Shown: piece by piece, positions 47,494 through 58,751 of the stretch
Layout of the letters: each line of letters opens with the position of its first letter
How positions within the stretch are numbered: the first letter of the stretch is position 1
NCBI GenBank assembly: GCA_947683625.1
Contig: CANTUR010000647.1
Span: 310,001-374,000 of the forward strand
Source: Mallotus nudiflorus
Lineage: Eukaryota > Streptophyta > Magnoliopsida > Malpighiales > Euphorbiaceae
Length of the DNA stretch: 64,000 nucleotides
Direction: 5' to 3'
The notes under the pieces: model-generated
Databases searched by the model: none
What the model saw: the letters and a program-made list of their open reading frames with translations, nothing else
Told to the model about the DNA's origin: nothing
Made by a program: the position numbers and the translations under genes

Positions 47494-48939
47494 TGTTGGT
47501 GTCAAATTACATATAGATTTAGGACTATTTTTAACATTCATTTATTTATTTTAGGTATCATTTATTATAGGTTAACATATAGGAATACATACTTTTATAT
47601 TTTATTTTAATTTTATAGGGTAAAAGAAGTATGAAAATGTTTGATAGTGATGAGAGGAAAAGAAGAAGAATCAGAGCTAAGGAAACAGAGCTAAGGAAAT
47701 AGAGCCTTATCACTATTATGATCATGGGTGGAAACACGATCACTGATTATTAGAAGCATCATGCATTCTCAAGTCGAGGCCCCTTCTACGATCGTAACAT
47801 ATATGCGATCATAGGTTCCTAGTAGCCAAACTCTTTATGGCAAGCGCAACATTTTTGCAATCACCACTCCTTCACTAGTCGCCCCTCTATCACAATTGCG
47901 GATCTACCTGTGATTATAGCCAACTCGTTGCCAATAGAGAACATGCTAAGGTGGACATTTTGAAAAGAGTAAATCTATGGAAGGTGAAGGGAAGTTTTAG
48001 AGAGACTACAAAAGATAAGGACCATAATTTAGAGGAGTTATTTAGAGGGGAATCAATCTTGAAGACCCAACCATAATAACCAAAAGAGAGAAAGGAGTAA
48101 GAGGAGAAAAAGAAGCTAAATAGAGCCTCATTTGAAGACCCACAAGCTTCTTGATAACATTTTCCTTCTCTTTCTCTTGTGATTATTATTTTGATACTAT
48201 CTTGGGTTTTTATTAAATATTAGATAATGGATTGTGAAGCCATGTTTGACTAAGTTTTATTTTGTTGTTGGCATTTTTGGAAACCCGTTTGAATTAAGTT
48301 CATTTAATAGATCTAGTTCTTATTTATCTTGCATATTGTATTTGTTGAGCTTGTTATGTTTTGTGTTATGGTCAAATACAACCTTTGTTTAGATATATAC
48401 ATTGAGAAATGGTGGATTTAATAGACCCATATATACTTGTTAGATTTATCAATGACTTGAGAGAGCTTGAGTAGATCTATCCTCTTTAAGTTCACTTAAT
48501 GCCTTGGAAGTTTAATGTTGTCTTATTTTATGGTGATGATGAGAGTTAAGCCATACTTTGAGATTTAATTGATGCTTGGTTTGTGGGGATTAGAATTACT
48601 TGAGAGAGAGTGCTAATTGGTTTATAAAAGTTTAAGGTGTGAATTGAACTTGAATTAATCTTTTATTTGACTTAAGGATAATGAGCTATACAACTTCCTA
48701 ACAACATGTTTTCATATTGATTTATTTCCTATTAATTAGTTAGCTATAGCTTGATTTACATTCTTTTCTTGTTTGTTGTTTAGTTTGTTAATTGTTTCAT
48801 TCGAGTTCTATTTGCAAGCTCTAAACATATTTAACTAAGAGCTAATAGGTGATCAGTCCCCAATTCTCGTGGAAAGGATACTTTACTCACTTCTATATTA
48901 CTTGTCAACCTGTGCACTTGTTGTAAGGGATTCGCAACA
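47494..48939 (+). mobile_element. Athila 3' LTR
   Basis: Starts TGTTGGTGTC after the polypurine tract and ends ATTCGCAACA, 1446 bp. Near its end is the phrase typical of this LTR type, CTCGTGGAAAGGATACTTTA then GTGCACTTG. It shares the block 47730-48115 with the 5' remnant. Confidence 0.85.
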
Positions 48940-49501
48940 AAATGCCCAAAACTTTTTTTACTTTTATCCTTACCGTATCTTTTACTCATCCACATACTAT
49001 TATCACCAACTCCAAATACACGTGTTCCATCTCCACACAATTTGGTCAAATCCAAAGTTAAAGAAATTTGATTTTTTTTTATATAAATAAAGTCTCTAAT
49101 TCAAGTTTTATATAAGGAGAAAACATGTGTTAGAAGAGTTTTATATTAAGAGTTTTACCTTCTTATAAATCCACCTAACTTGAATTTTTTTGAAATACTT
49201 AGAATTTTTATAGCTATCAAAAATCAAAAGTATCATATCTAAAAAAAATGCATAAACAATAATTTTATTTGTTGGTATAAATATTTATTTTTTGATATGA
49301 AAAATGAATTAATTGAAAAATTTCAATTTTTTTAAAAGAAATTGTAATGAACTATAAAGAATTTAATTGAATTTTACATAATAAAACTCTCTTACATTTT
49401 TTTACAGTAATAAAAATTTAATCCAATTAAAATATTATTAGTAATTGAATTAAAAAAAATATTTTGTTACTTTTCACTCCAATGAGTAAGTTGATTCATG
49501 A
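48940..49501. other. AT-rich spacer
   Basis: No reading frame or known repeat seen between the Athila LTR and the foldback element. Confidence 0.5.
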
Positions 49502-49510
49502 CAATATTTA
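49502..49510. repeat. 9 bp target duplication CAATATTTA (left)
   Basis: Partner TAATATTTA at 62039-62047, one mismatch. Nine bases is the Mutator-superfamily length. Confidence 0.7.
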
Positions 49511-50507
49511 GGGTTATTACATTATTCTACATACTACAAACGTTAGTCATTTTCACCTATCTATTATACTTTTAAAATTGTGGCGAATTGATATATAAAC
49601 TTTTTGATTTATTGTAAATCTATCGATGGTCAAAATAGTGTGCGCCCATGGTGATTTGACATGGTAACATGACAAACATGTATAAATTATTTGCTGATGT
49701 AGAATTTAGAAGAAAAACTTGATAATTTTTCTATTCTTAACTTTCATTTTTTTTTATAGTTATATCAACTTCACTAATTATTTCAAATTTATGTAATTTT
49801 AAATTATTTTTAGAGATTTGACATTTTTTATATGATCATGTGCATATTTTTTAAAAACTTTTAATATTCATAAAAATACATTTAAAATTTTTGTTGGATT
49901 TTTTTACTTGATTGTGATTTCAAGTTATTAAAATAATAAATAAAATCAAATGATTGTGATGAAATTGAACATAACAACTAGAATTGAACTAAAATAAATA
50001 AATAAATAAAAAGATGACACTAATTTGGGTTAGAAAAGATTTTGATACCTAAAAATAATTAATTAATATTTTAAAATTTACATTATAAAAAATTTAATAT
50101 ATCCTTATTTCTATTGTGTATTTTTAATAAGTTGAAATCATAATCAACTAAAAAAATCCAATAAAAATTTTAATGTATTTTATGAATATTTAAATAAAAT
50201 TATTATAAAAATATGCGCATGATCATATAAAAAATATAATATCTCTAAATATAATTTAAAATTAGATAAAATTGAAATAATTGGTGAAGTTGATAGAATT
50301 GCAATGAAGATAAAAGTTAAGGATATATTTGCAAATAAAAGGAAAGTTAAGGATAGAAATTTATTAATTTCTTCTTCTAATTTTTACATTAGTAAATAAT
50401 TTACACATGTATATCATGTCAATATGGGCACACATTATTTTGACCGTAGATAGATTTGTAACAAATTGAAAAGTTCATATATCAATTTGTCATAATTTTA
50501 AAAGTAT

Positions 50508-50512
50508 GATAG
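50508..50512. repeat. Target duplication GATAG (left of Tekay element)
   Basis: Exact match to 61988-61992. Confidence 0.92.
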
Positions 50513-53500
50513 TGTAATATCCCGTGTTTTTACATGTTTTTATACTGTATCAGGATATGCAATATTAATAATTTTGAATATGTATATATACGATATTTTT
50601 ATGAGTTGATATGTATTTTAAACCTATTTTAATTATTATGTTTTATATATAGTGTTTTACGTAAAATTTTCCCGGGACTTTCATTTTCGGGGAAATTTCC
50701 ACGTAAACAATGTATTATTAATTATTTTAAATGTATTTACGGGTTTGCATGAACTCATACATATTTTTAAATTATTAAATAAAGCTTATGTGTGTGTATA
50801 TTTATTTAATTAGGGTTTAGTATTACCCTAATATTTTATTAATTATTTATTTGTTCTATTGTTATTTAATTATTTTTATTTAGTAAAACTTATTAAAATA
50901 TTAATATTTTTATGTGTGTGGTGTATATTTGATGTGTGTGATTTAATATTATTTTAATATAAAGTATAAAGTATATATATATACATATATACATCAAAAA
51001 TCAAAAAAATTTGCCAAATTACACATTTGCCCCCGACTCCTTCTCCTTCTTCTTTCCCACGCCCGACGCCCAACCACCATCCCTCACCGCTGCAACTGCC
51101 GTTCCTTCACCGTCGGTGTGCCTCTCGGCTTGCCACCGTCGCCTCCAGCCGTTCCCCGCCGCCAGCAGCCCCTTTCCCGACGAGTTTTGGCCGGAATTAG
51201 CTTTAGAGGCCGAAAGTCGAGCTACTGCCGTTTCTCCCTCCTCCGACCACCGTTTTCAACACCGCCGGTCTCTTTCTTCTCCTTGAGCTCCGGTGAGTGT
51301 TATTCTAGCTTTGGTTTGAGCTAAAATGGTCTAGAATTGCTTAGTTTTCGATTTGTCAAATTCGGCCTATTAGGGTTTTCGATTTTTTTCGAATTGTTCT
51401 TGATTGATTCATGCTTAATTCCTTCACAAATGTTGTTCCTAGTAGCTTAATCTACATGTATGAATTTTTGTAGAATTTTTGGAGGTTGTTTGGATTTTTG
51501 GGTATTTTTGAATATTTTAATATTATTTTCTAATTTTCGGAAATTAATTATTTAAATTATGAAATTGGAGTTTATGGTTGAATTGGGTGTTGAAATGAAT
51601 TATAGGAATTTATTTGGAATTTTTATGAATTTCTAAGTATTTATTTTTAATTATTGAAGTTTAGGTGATTTTGGAAAATTAGGTTAATTGTGTTTTTATT
51701 TGAATTTAATTGGTTAATTGGGTTTAATTATTAATATTATTGATAAATATGTTGAGAAAATTAATTTTGGGTAATTGTATGATTTTTGGTGAATTTTTGA
51801 AGTAATTTAAGTATATTTATATATATAGGGGTATTTTGGTAATTTTACCCTAAATTGTCTAAAAATGTAATTTAATTGGTTTTAATATTTATTTAAGGTA
51901 TAAAAATGATTTCTACAAATTATTTAGTATTTTTAACTAATTAAAACTATTTTTCGGGAATTATTTTCAATTATATATATAATATACGGTTTTTCTAATA
52001 AAATGAGTTTTAATCGGTTTTTATAGTGTTTCAAGGTCAATTATGTAATTTTTATTTATAAAATGTATTTCTGTGATTTAAGGATATTTTTGGTATTTCC
52101 TGAATTGTTCTGTGTTGTGGATCCCGGTCGGTAGTCTGGAGTCCGACCGTGGGATTTTGATTGTGTTGAGCTCATTTTTTTAAGTGTGTTTCTTTGCAGG
52201 GTCGGCTCTACTCTTTGAGTAGAGAGATGTCCGTTTTACAGGGGAGGTTCTGCCGGATTTTCGATAGAATTCTCGTAAAACGTGATATCCAGTCGAACCC
52301 TAATTTTCGATTCCGTATTTTAATACTCTAGATTGAATTCTAGGATTTTTGTTAGGTTTATTCTAATGTCGGTTATTTATTGCTTGTTTAGTTGCGCCGA
52401 GACCGAGGGCTAGTGGACCAGGCCCGTCGGACCTGTCTCGTGGAGCGCATTAGGTGAGTTACTATATTATATACATATGCTTAGGATGCATGATTTAGAA
52501 AATGCATGTTTTATTTTGACTGAATATGCATAAATAATGTGATTTATATTCAAGTATATTTTTGGTATATAATAAATTATATACATGTTTTGTTAATAAA
52601 ATATATTTAAAATGTTTTTAAATATATTTTTAGCTTAATTTATAATTTGATTGAATTTATTTGACGTATATATACTCAAAATATACCTGGTTTACTTTTG
52701 GTATATTTCCGGTATATATATGGATTATATTGTTATTTCATTTACATTCATGCATCATTTATTTTTATGAATGAATGTTTTACATTATTAATGATGAAGG
52801 ATATCAATAGAACGTGCTACCTAGTGGGCAGTACTAGGACCGAGTACGTACCGGTACGCCTATAGCTTTAGGCTATATTACTAACTATTTGTGGATATTG
52901 ATTTGATTATGATTATTGATATGTGTGAGATGTGGTTTGGGTGTGATTGCTGGAGCTCAGTTGACCAAGTGTCTCGGGGCCAATCACACTGGCAGTCAGA
53001 CTGCTGGAGCTCGGTTGACTTAGTGTCTCGGGGCCAGTCTACTGTCCAAATGGATTAAGTGGATATATTTGGAATAAGTGAGCCTGTATGGCCAGAGTGT
53101 TGTTTAACACTATTTTCTGAGGTTGCGATATTCTAGGGTTCTATGTGATCCTTCATAAATTGGGATTTTTCAATAAAATATATAAAAATGATTTTTCTGC
53201 ATTTGTGTGTATTTGCCTGTATATATATTAGATATATATATACTGTTGACTGTATGCATTATCACTTAGAGTGTATGTATATATATTATAGTAATTCACT
53301 TAGTGAGGTCTGACTCCCCTCCGTTGACTATTTTTCAGGAGAGTCAACTTCCTCAGACCTCAGTAGCAGGTCGATACGCTGGATTTCTTTCGCCCCGGCT
53401 TCTTTATGTAAATTGTCTACTTGAGTCTTATTTATTTTATCTAGACACTGCAGTAGTTGTAAATTAAAGTATTGGATTTTATGTACTTTATTTTAAAGAG

Positions 53501-53737
53501 ATGTATTATGTTGAAACTGGATTTGTATTAAATATTATATATATGTGATGAGATGAGTTTTGAAATAAATCCAGTTGGTATGGATGATATTATGATTTTT
53601 ATTTTTCGCTACATTTATTATATGATTATTGTTGTTAAGGCGTGATTTATTTTATTTTTAGGCTTGCTACGGGTTCCGAATTCGAAAGAATTCCTATTCC
53701 CTAGCGCCGGTCATGGCCCCTGTTTTGGGTCGTGACA
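50513..53737 (+). mobile_element. Tekay 5' LTR
   Basis: TGTAATATCCCGTG ... GGGTCGTGACA, 3225 bp, near-identical to 58752-61987. It contains a TATA box near 50965 (TATAAAG), a GC-rich block (51010-51292), splice-like sites (GTGAGTG at 51293, TTTGCAG ending 52199, GTGAGTT at 52454, TTTTTAG ending 53661) and a double-stem element (52206-52282). Confidence 0.95.
52206..52282 (+). promoter_or_regulatory. Conserved LTR double-stem element (Tekay 5' LTR)
   Basis: CTCTACTC-TTT-GAGTAGAG (52206-52224) and CGTTTTAC (52232-52239) pairing with GTAAAACG (52275-52282). It is kept in the 3' LTR (60445-60521) and, with one compensatory pair, in the diverged solo LTR. Confidence 0.6.
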
Positions 53738-53741
53738 AAGT

Positions 53742-53753
53742 TGGTATCAGAGC
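53742..53753 (+). other. Primer binding site, initiator-Met tRNA
   Basis: TGGTATCAGAGC four bases after the LTR, the standard complement of plant initiator-Met tRNA. Confidence 0.95.
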
Positions 53754-53951
53754 GAAGTTCGTATCAGAGTGGAGTTCTGTGTCAGGGCTTAGTTATGTGA
53801 GTTGTGGCCCTAGTTTTAAAGTTGTGTTTTCTGTTGGACTACTGCAGTGTATTAGGTTCGAGTATGTCTTGATGAGTATTCCTTGCTGTAGTTTTCAGCA
53901 TTATTCCTCCGTTGTCTGTTTTGTCTGAATCTTTCCGTTTGTCTTTTCAGA

Positions 53952-55073
53952 ATGAGGAGGCGAGCGCGTGTCGCTCCACCGGTCGTTGAGGCCGAGGATG
54001 ATGAGTCTTTTCAGGATGAGGTTTTACCTCCTGAGCCGCCAGTTAGGCGTAGAGGTCATGGCAGAGGTAGACCTCGAGGAGCGGCAGGTCGCCGTAGGCA
54101 GAGAGAGTTACAGGACGAGGAGCCTGTTGAGCCTGAGTTTGATGTTCCTGTTCCTCCAGTTGTTCAGCCTGTTCAGCCTGCCTATCAGCAGGGTATGTCT
54201 GACCCTGAGGCAGCTTTGTTCTATGCCAGAGTTGGCAGGATTGCTTTTGATGGTACTTCTGATCCTTTAGATTTTCTACATGCGATTGAGACTAGGACTC
54301 GGACTACTCATACCGAGTACCAGCGGATTATGATTGTTGAGTTGTCTGTTGAGGGACCAGCTTTAGATTGGTTCATTCAGATGATCCAGCCTTATATGAT
54401 GACGATGACATGGGCTCAGTTTCGAGAGCGATTCATGAGGAGATTTTGTCCAGAGCCTCTTCGTTTGAGCTATCGTCTTCGATTGACCAGTATTTCTCAT
54501 GGAGATCGATCTGTAGAGGAGTATACCCGAGAGTTTCTTCGTCTGGGTAGATATGCTGAGGATCTGATGCGAGATCAGTATTTCGCTGTTACTACGTATG
54601 TTACTGGTTTGGGTTCAGCTTTTGCTGGTATGCCTACAGCAGGTCTTACTCTGGAGTTTGTGATTGAGCTAGCTAAAGAGATCGAGCTGAGATTAGTTAG
54701 GCAGGGAGCGATGCCTGATTACTACCAGTTGGGAGTTCAGTCGAGTGGATCGCAGGCTACTCCGTATTCAAGTTTTCATGTTGGTTCGAGTAGTCAGCAG
54801 CGAGGTTCGACTCAGCAGAGTCAGAGACAGCAACAGCGAGTGCATCGGAGCAGTAGATATGGCCGTGGAGGTCAGCATAGATCATTCAGATTTGGATCAG
54901 GTGCTTCGAGCAGCAGCAGTGGTCATAGTTCTGGATCAGCGGCCAGTGTTTGTCAGACTTGTGGTAGAGTCCATCAGGGACCGTGTTATCTGACACCACT
55001 GACATGCTTCAGATGCGGACAGACAGGACATTTTGCCAGATCGTGTCCTTATTCTGGGTATCAGCAGCAGTAA
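53952..55073 (+). CDS. gag: Tekay Gag protein
   Basis: 373 residues, open. It has an Arg-rich N-terminus (MRRRARVAPP) and an acidic/Pro-rich stretch to ~85. The retrotransposon Gag core follows: FDGTSDPLDFLHAIETRTRT, GPALDWFIQMIQPYMMTMTW, FRERFMRRFCP, SVEEYTREFLRLGRYAEDLM. A Ser/Gln-rich linker leads to a CCHC zinc knuckle, CFRCGQTGHFARSC, with C352, C355, H360 and C365. The ATG follows a CTTTTCAG acceptor-like site. It would coat and package the element RNA in the cytoplasm. It ends at TAA, but the same frame continues into pol, so the stop probably replaced a coding triplet. Gag itself looks intact. Confidence 0.92.
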   Translation: MRRRARVAPPVVEAEDDESFQDEVLPPEPPVRRRGHGRGRPRGAAGRRRQRELQDEEPVEPEFDVPVPPVVQPVQPAYQQGMSDPEAALFYARVGRIAFDGTSDPLDFLHAIETRTRTTHTEYQRIMIVELSVEGPALDWFIQMIQPYMMTMTWAQFRERFMRRFCPEPLRLSYRLRLTSISHGDRSVEEYTREFLRLGRYAEDLMRDQYFAVTTYVTGLGSAFAGMPTAGLTLEFVIELAKEIELRLVRQGAMPDYYQLGVQSSGSQATPYSSFHVGSSSQQRGSTQQSQRQQQRVHRSSRYGRGGQHRSFRFGSGASSSSSGHSSGSAASVCQTCGRVHQGPCYLTPLTCFRCGQTGHFARSCPYSGYQQQ

Positions 55074-56444
55074 ATTCCGCGATTCCCCCAGCAGTCGATT
55101 GCTAGTGCAGCGCCCGTGCCATTTCAGTTGCCACCAGCCCAGCATCAGAGTTCTACTCAGTTTGTTCCACAGCAGAGTCGTGGTAGAGGTACTAGAGGAG
55201 GTGCCAGAGGTGTTGGCCAGGCTTCTACTAGTCAGCAGGGAGGTCGAGGTCAGGCCAGAGTCTTCCATCTGACTCAGCAGGATGCTCAGGCATCTAATGC
55301 AGTCGTGGCAGGTATTCTTTCTGTTTGTTACCTGGATGCTTTGGTTTTATTTGATCCGAGTGCCACGCATTCATTTGTTTCTCCTATTTTTGCTTCTAAA
55401 TCTTGTTGGCAAGCTTCGAGGATGGCTTTTCCTTTGTCTGTTGCCACTCCTCTGGGCGATTCCTTAGACGCCGATATTGTTCTTTCTGGTTGTCCAGTTC
55501 TCGTGGAAGATAGAGAATTATTCGCCGATTTGATTTTGTTGGATGTGATGGAGTTTGATGTTATTTTGGGAATGGATTGGTTATCTCAGCACTTTGCCGT
55601 AGTAGATTGCAGGAATAAGGAGGTGACTTTCAGAATTCCTGATGAAGTAGAGTTTAAGTTTGTTGGTGATAGGAGTTCAACACCTCAGAATCTTATTTCG
55701 GCTATTGCAGCTAGGAAGTTGTTGAGGAAAGGTTGTCAGGGGTTTTTGGCATTGGTCAGGGATACGTCAGTGGAGAAGTTGTCACTCATAGATGTTCCTG
55801 TTGCTTGTGAGTTTCCTGATGTTTTTCCCGAGGAGTTGCCAGGTTTACCACCTCATAGAGAGATTGAGTTCTGTATAGATGTGGTCCCAGGTATTACTCC
55901 TATATCTATGCCACCCTATCGTATGGCTCCTGCAGAGTTGAGAGAGTTAAAGGAGCAATTGCAAGAGTTGTTGGAGAAAGGTTTTATCAGACCTAGTGTT
56001 TCCCCTTGGGGTGCACCAGTCCTGTTTGTGAAGAAGAAGGATGGTACCCTGAGACTGTGCATTGACTATAGAGAGCTGAATAAGGTGACAGTGAAGAACA
56101 AGTATCCTCTCCCGAGGATTGATGATTTATTTGATCAGTTACAAGGTGCACAGTTCTTTTCTAAGGTCGACTTGAGGTCGGGTAATCATCAGCTGCGGAT
56201 CAGTGAAGCTGATATTCCTAAGACAGCGTTCCGCACTAGATATGGCCATTATGAGTTTCTGGTGATGTCTTTTGGTTTGACTAATGCACCAGCAGCTTTT
56301 ATGGACCTGATGAACAGAGTATTCAGACCGTATGTGGATCAGTTTGTAGTAGTCTTCATTGATGATATACTGGTATATTCGAGGAGTATGGAAGAGCACG
56401 TATATCACTTGAGGATTATACTACAAACACTGAGAGATCATTAG
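55074..56444 (+). pseudogene. pol: Tekay Pol part 1: protease and reverse transcriptase
   Basis: In frame with gag after the TAA. A Gln/Gly-rich linker leads to the protease: ALVLFDPSATHSFVSPIFA, with the catalytic Asp at 55353-55355 but D-P-S-A where active relatives have D-x-G-A/S, then FDVILGMDWLSQH. RT follows: KGFIRPSVSPWGAPVLFVKK, LCIDYRELNKVTVKNKYPLP, FSKVDLRSGNHQLRI (usually SGYHQ), FGLTNAPAAFMDLMN and the catalytic box VVFIDDILVYS near 56355. It ends at TAG 56442-56444, just before the conserved thumb residues, so a full Pol cannot be made without readthrough. Confidence 0.9.
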
Positions 56445-57017
56445 CTTTATGCTAAATTCTTGAAGTGTGATTTCTGGATGGAGAGTGTTTCTTTTCTTGG
56501 ACACGTAGTGTCTAAAGAAGGTATTCAGGTTGATCCACAGAAGGTTGAGGCAGTATCTGAATGGCCTAGACCTACTTCTGTTACAGAGATTCGGAGTTTT
56601 CTGGGTTTAGCCGGGTATTATAGGCGGTTTGTGCAGGATTTTTCCAGGATAGCAGCCCCTATGACTCGCTTAACTCAGAAGAATGTTAGATTTGAGTGGT
56701 CAGAAGCTTGTGAGAACAGTTTTCAGTTGTTGAAAGAGAAGCTGACCACAGCGCTAGTATTAGCTTTGCCTAATAGTGTGGATAATTTCACAGTTTACTG
56801 TGATGCCTCTAGAATTGGTCTTAGTTGTGTGTTGATGCAAAATGGAAGGGTGATAGCCTATACTTCGAGGCAGTTGAAGAAGCATGAGCAGAACTATCCC
56901 ACACATGATCTGGAGATGGCTGCAGTGATCTTTGCTTTGAAGATTTGGAGACATTATTTGTACGGGGTGACTTGTGAGATATTTACTGATCACAAGAGCC
57001 TTAAGTACATTTTTTAG
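56445..57017 (+). pseudogene. pol: Tekay Pol part 2: RT thumb and RNase H
   Basis: Same frame. KCDFWMESVSFLGHVVSKEG and SFLGLAGYYRRFVQDFSRIA are the RT thumb/connection. RNase H reads FTVYCDASRIGLSCVLMQNG (first Asp), RQLKKHEQNYPTHDLEMAAV (Glu) and FTDHKSLKYIF (Asp). The catalytic residues are present. It ends at TAG 57015-57017, inside the conserved FxQ step before LNLRQRRW. Confidence 0.9.
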
Positions 57018-58703
57018 CAGAGAGATTTGAATTTGAGGCAGAGAAGATGGTTGGAATTGTTGAAGGATTATGATTGCGAGATTCTTTACCATCCGGGTAA
57101 AGCTAATGTGGTAGCAGATGCCTTGAGTAGGAAGTCCTCAGGTAGTCTTGCTCACATTGGTGTTGAGAGGAGACCATTGATCCAGGAATTGCATCTGATG
57201 GTGGATCAAGGTCTGATGATGAAGATCAGTAGATCAGGTGGACTGTTAGCTCAATTTAAAGTACGATCTGTACTGAGGGATAGGATTAAAGCAGCTCAGA
57301 GCCAAGATCCTATTCTAGAAGAGCTTGCAGAGAATGTCAGAGCAGGGAAGTTCACTGATTTCACACTCGATGATGATGGTGTGTTGTGGATCAGTGGTAG
57401 ATTGTGTGTTCCTGATGTGGATGATTTGAGAGAAGAGATCTTAGAGGAAGCACATTCTACAGCCTACAGCGTTCATCCAGGTGTTACTAAGATGTACCAC
57501 AGTATCAGAGATTTATACTGGTGGGATGGATTGAAGAAGGATGTTGCTGATTATGTTGCTAAGTGCTTGACGTGTCAGCAAGTGAAAGCCGAACATCAGA
57601 AGCCTTCTGGGAAGCTTCAGCCTCTTCCTATTCCCGAGTGGAAGTGGGAAAGGATAGCTATGGATTTTATGGTCGGTTTACCTCGTTCGAAGGATGGATA
57701 CGATTCCATCTGGGTGATTGTAGACAGATTGACGAAGTCTGCACATTTCTTGCCTGTGAAAGCCACATATTCAGTTGCTAGATTGGCGAAGTTGTATGTG
57801 AACCATATTGTGTGCCTTCATGGAGTACCGGTGTCCATTGTGTCAGATAGAGGTTCGGTGTTTACTTCTCATTTTTGGCAGAAGTTGCAGGAAGTGATGG
57901 GCACTAGGTTGGATTTCAGTATTGCTTTTCATCCTCAGACAGATGGTCAGTCTGAGAGGATGATCCAGACACTGGAAGATATGTTGAGGATGTGTGTCTT
58001 GGATTTGGGAGGTAGCTGGGATGATCATTTATCGCTTGTTGAGTTTGCATATAATAACAGCTACCATAGCAGTATTGGCATGGCACCATATGAGGCGTTG
58101 TATGGAAGGAAGTGTAGATCCCCGTTGAGTTGGGATGAGATTGGTGAGAGAGCTTTGACTGGACCAGAGATGGTTCAGGATGTTGCAGAGAAAGTCGTCG
58201 TGATCAAGCGTAGATTAGAGACCGCAGTTAGTAGACAGAAGAGTTATGCGGATCCTAGGCGCAGAGATGTGGAGTTTCAAGTTGGAGATTTCGTTTTTCT
58301 GAAAGTATCTCCGATGAAGGGTGTGATGAGATTTGGCAGGAAGGGTAAGTTAACACCGAGATATATTGGACCGTTTGAGATTCTGGAGAGAGTTGGCACT
58401 GTTGCATATCGGTTGGATTTGCCTCCGAGTATGTCACAGGTGCATCCAGTATTTCATATCTCGATGTTGAGGAAGTATATCTCAGATCCTTCACACGTGT
58501 TGCAGCCCAACAGTGTAGAAGTGAATGAAAATTTGACGTTTGTGGAAGAACCTGTGGCGATCGTAGATTATCAAGTTCGACAGTTGCGATCGAAGCAGAT
58601 TCCGATGGTCAAGGTTCTGTGGCGTAGCGATAGAGTTGAAGAGCATACGTGGGAGACTGAAGCTGAGATGCGAGCTTCTTACCCGTATCTCTTTCCTTCT
58701 TGA
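57018..58703 (+). CDS. pol: Tekay Pol part 3: integrase and chromodomain (open, lacks own start)
   Basis: 558 codons open from the ATG at 57027, which is internal to Pol and not a natural start. The zinc-binding region reads HSTAYSVHPGVTKMYHSIRD, with CLTC at 180-183. The catalytic core has the triad D213 (AMDFMVG), D274 (VSDRGS) and E310 (QSERMIQ), with the canonical 35-residue spacing. The GPF-type C-terminal domain (RYIGPFEILERVG) is followed by a chromodomain at about 506-553: RQLRSKQIPMVKVLWRSDRV ... TWETEAEM, of the Tekay type. It inserts cDNA, and the chromodomain is thought to direct it to heterochromatin. It stops at TGA 58701. Confidence 0.92.
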   Translation, partial: QRDLNLRQRRWLELLKDYDCEILYHPGKANVVADALSRKSSGSLAHIGVERRPLIQELHLMVDQGLMMKISRSGGLLAQFKVRSVLRDRIKAAQSQDPILEELAENVRAGKFTDFTLDDDGVLWISGRLCVPDVDDLREEILEEAHSTAYSVHPGVTKMYHSIRDLYWWDGLKKDVADYVAKCLTCQQVKAEHQKPSGKLQPLPIPEWKWERIAMDFMVGLPRSKDGYDSIWVIVDRLTKSAHFLPVKATYSVARLAKLYVNHIVCLHGVPVSIVSDRGSVFTSHFWQKLQEVMGTRLDFSIAFHPQTDGQSERMIQTLEDMLRMCVLDLGGSWDDHLSLVEFAYNNSYHSSIGMAPYEALYGRKCRSPLSWDEIGERALTGPEMVQDVAEKVVVIKRRLETAVSRQKSYADPRRRDVEFQVGDFVFLKVSPMKGVMRFGRKGKLTPRYIGPFEILERVGTVAYRLDLPPSMSQVHPVFHISMLRKYISDPSHVLQPNSVEVNENLTFVEEPVAIVDYQVRQLRSKQIPMVKVLWRSDRVEEHTWETEAEMRASYPYLFPS

Positions 58704-58737
58704 TCTTTTCTTTTTAGAATTCGGGGACGAATTCCTG

Positions 58738-58751
58738 TAAAGGGGGAAGAC
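58738..58751 (+). other. Polypurine tract
   Basis: TAAAGGGGGAAGAC directly before the 3' LTR. Primes plus-strand DNA. Confidence 0.92.

Larger units (their letters stand above)
18766..48939 (+). mobile_element. Athila-lineage retrotransposon, decayed, interrupted by a Tat element
   Basis: Order: 5' LTR remnant (18766-19158), gag, protease, RT, RNase H, integrase (to ~24350), spacer, [Tat element 24816-45323], env-position ORF (45567-46236), purine tracts, 3' LTR (47494-48939). The motifs are those of Athila, with the env-position ORF resembling the ATHILA ORF-1 family. Almost every domain has stops or frameshifts. Without the insertion the element would be about 9.7 kb, even with its 5' LTR mostly lost. 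The 5' end and both target duplications cannot be confirmed. Confidence 0.85.

Noticed and set aside
51011..51286. 91-codon frame in the GC-rich LTR block
   Set aside because: The 3' LTR copy, 99% identical, is open in a different frame (59357-59563), so no frame is maintained.
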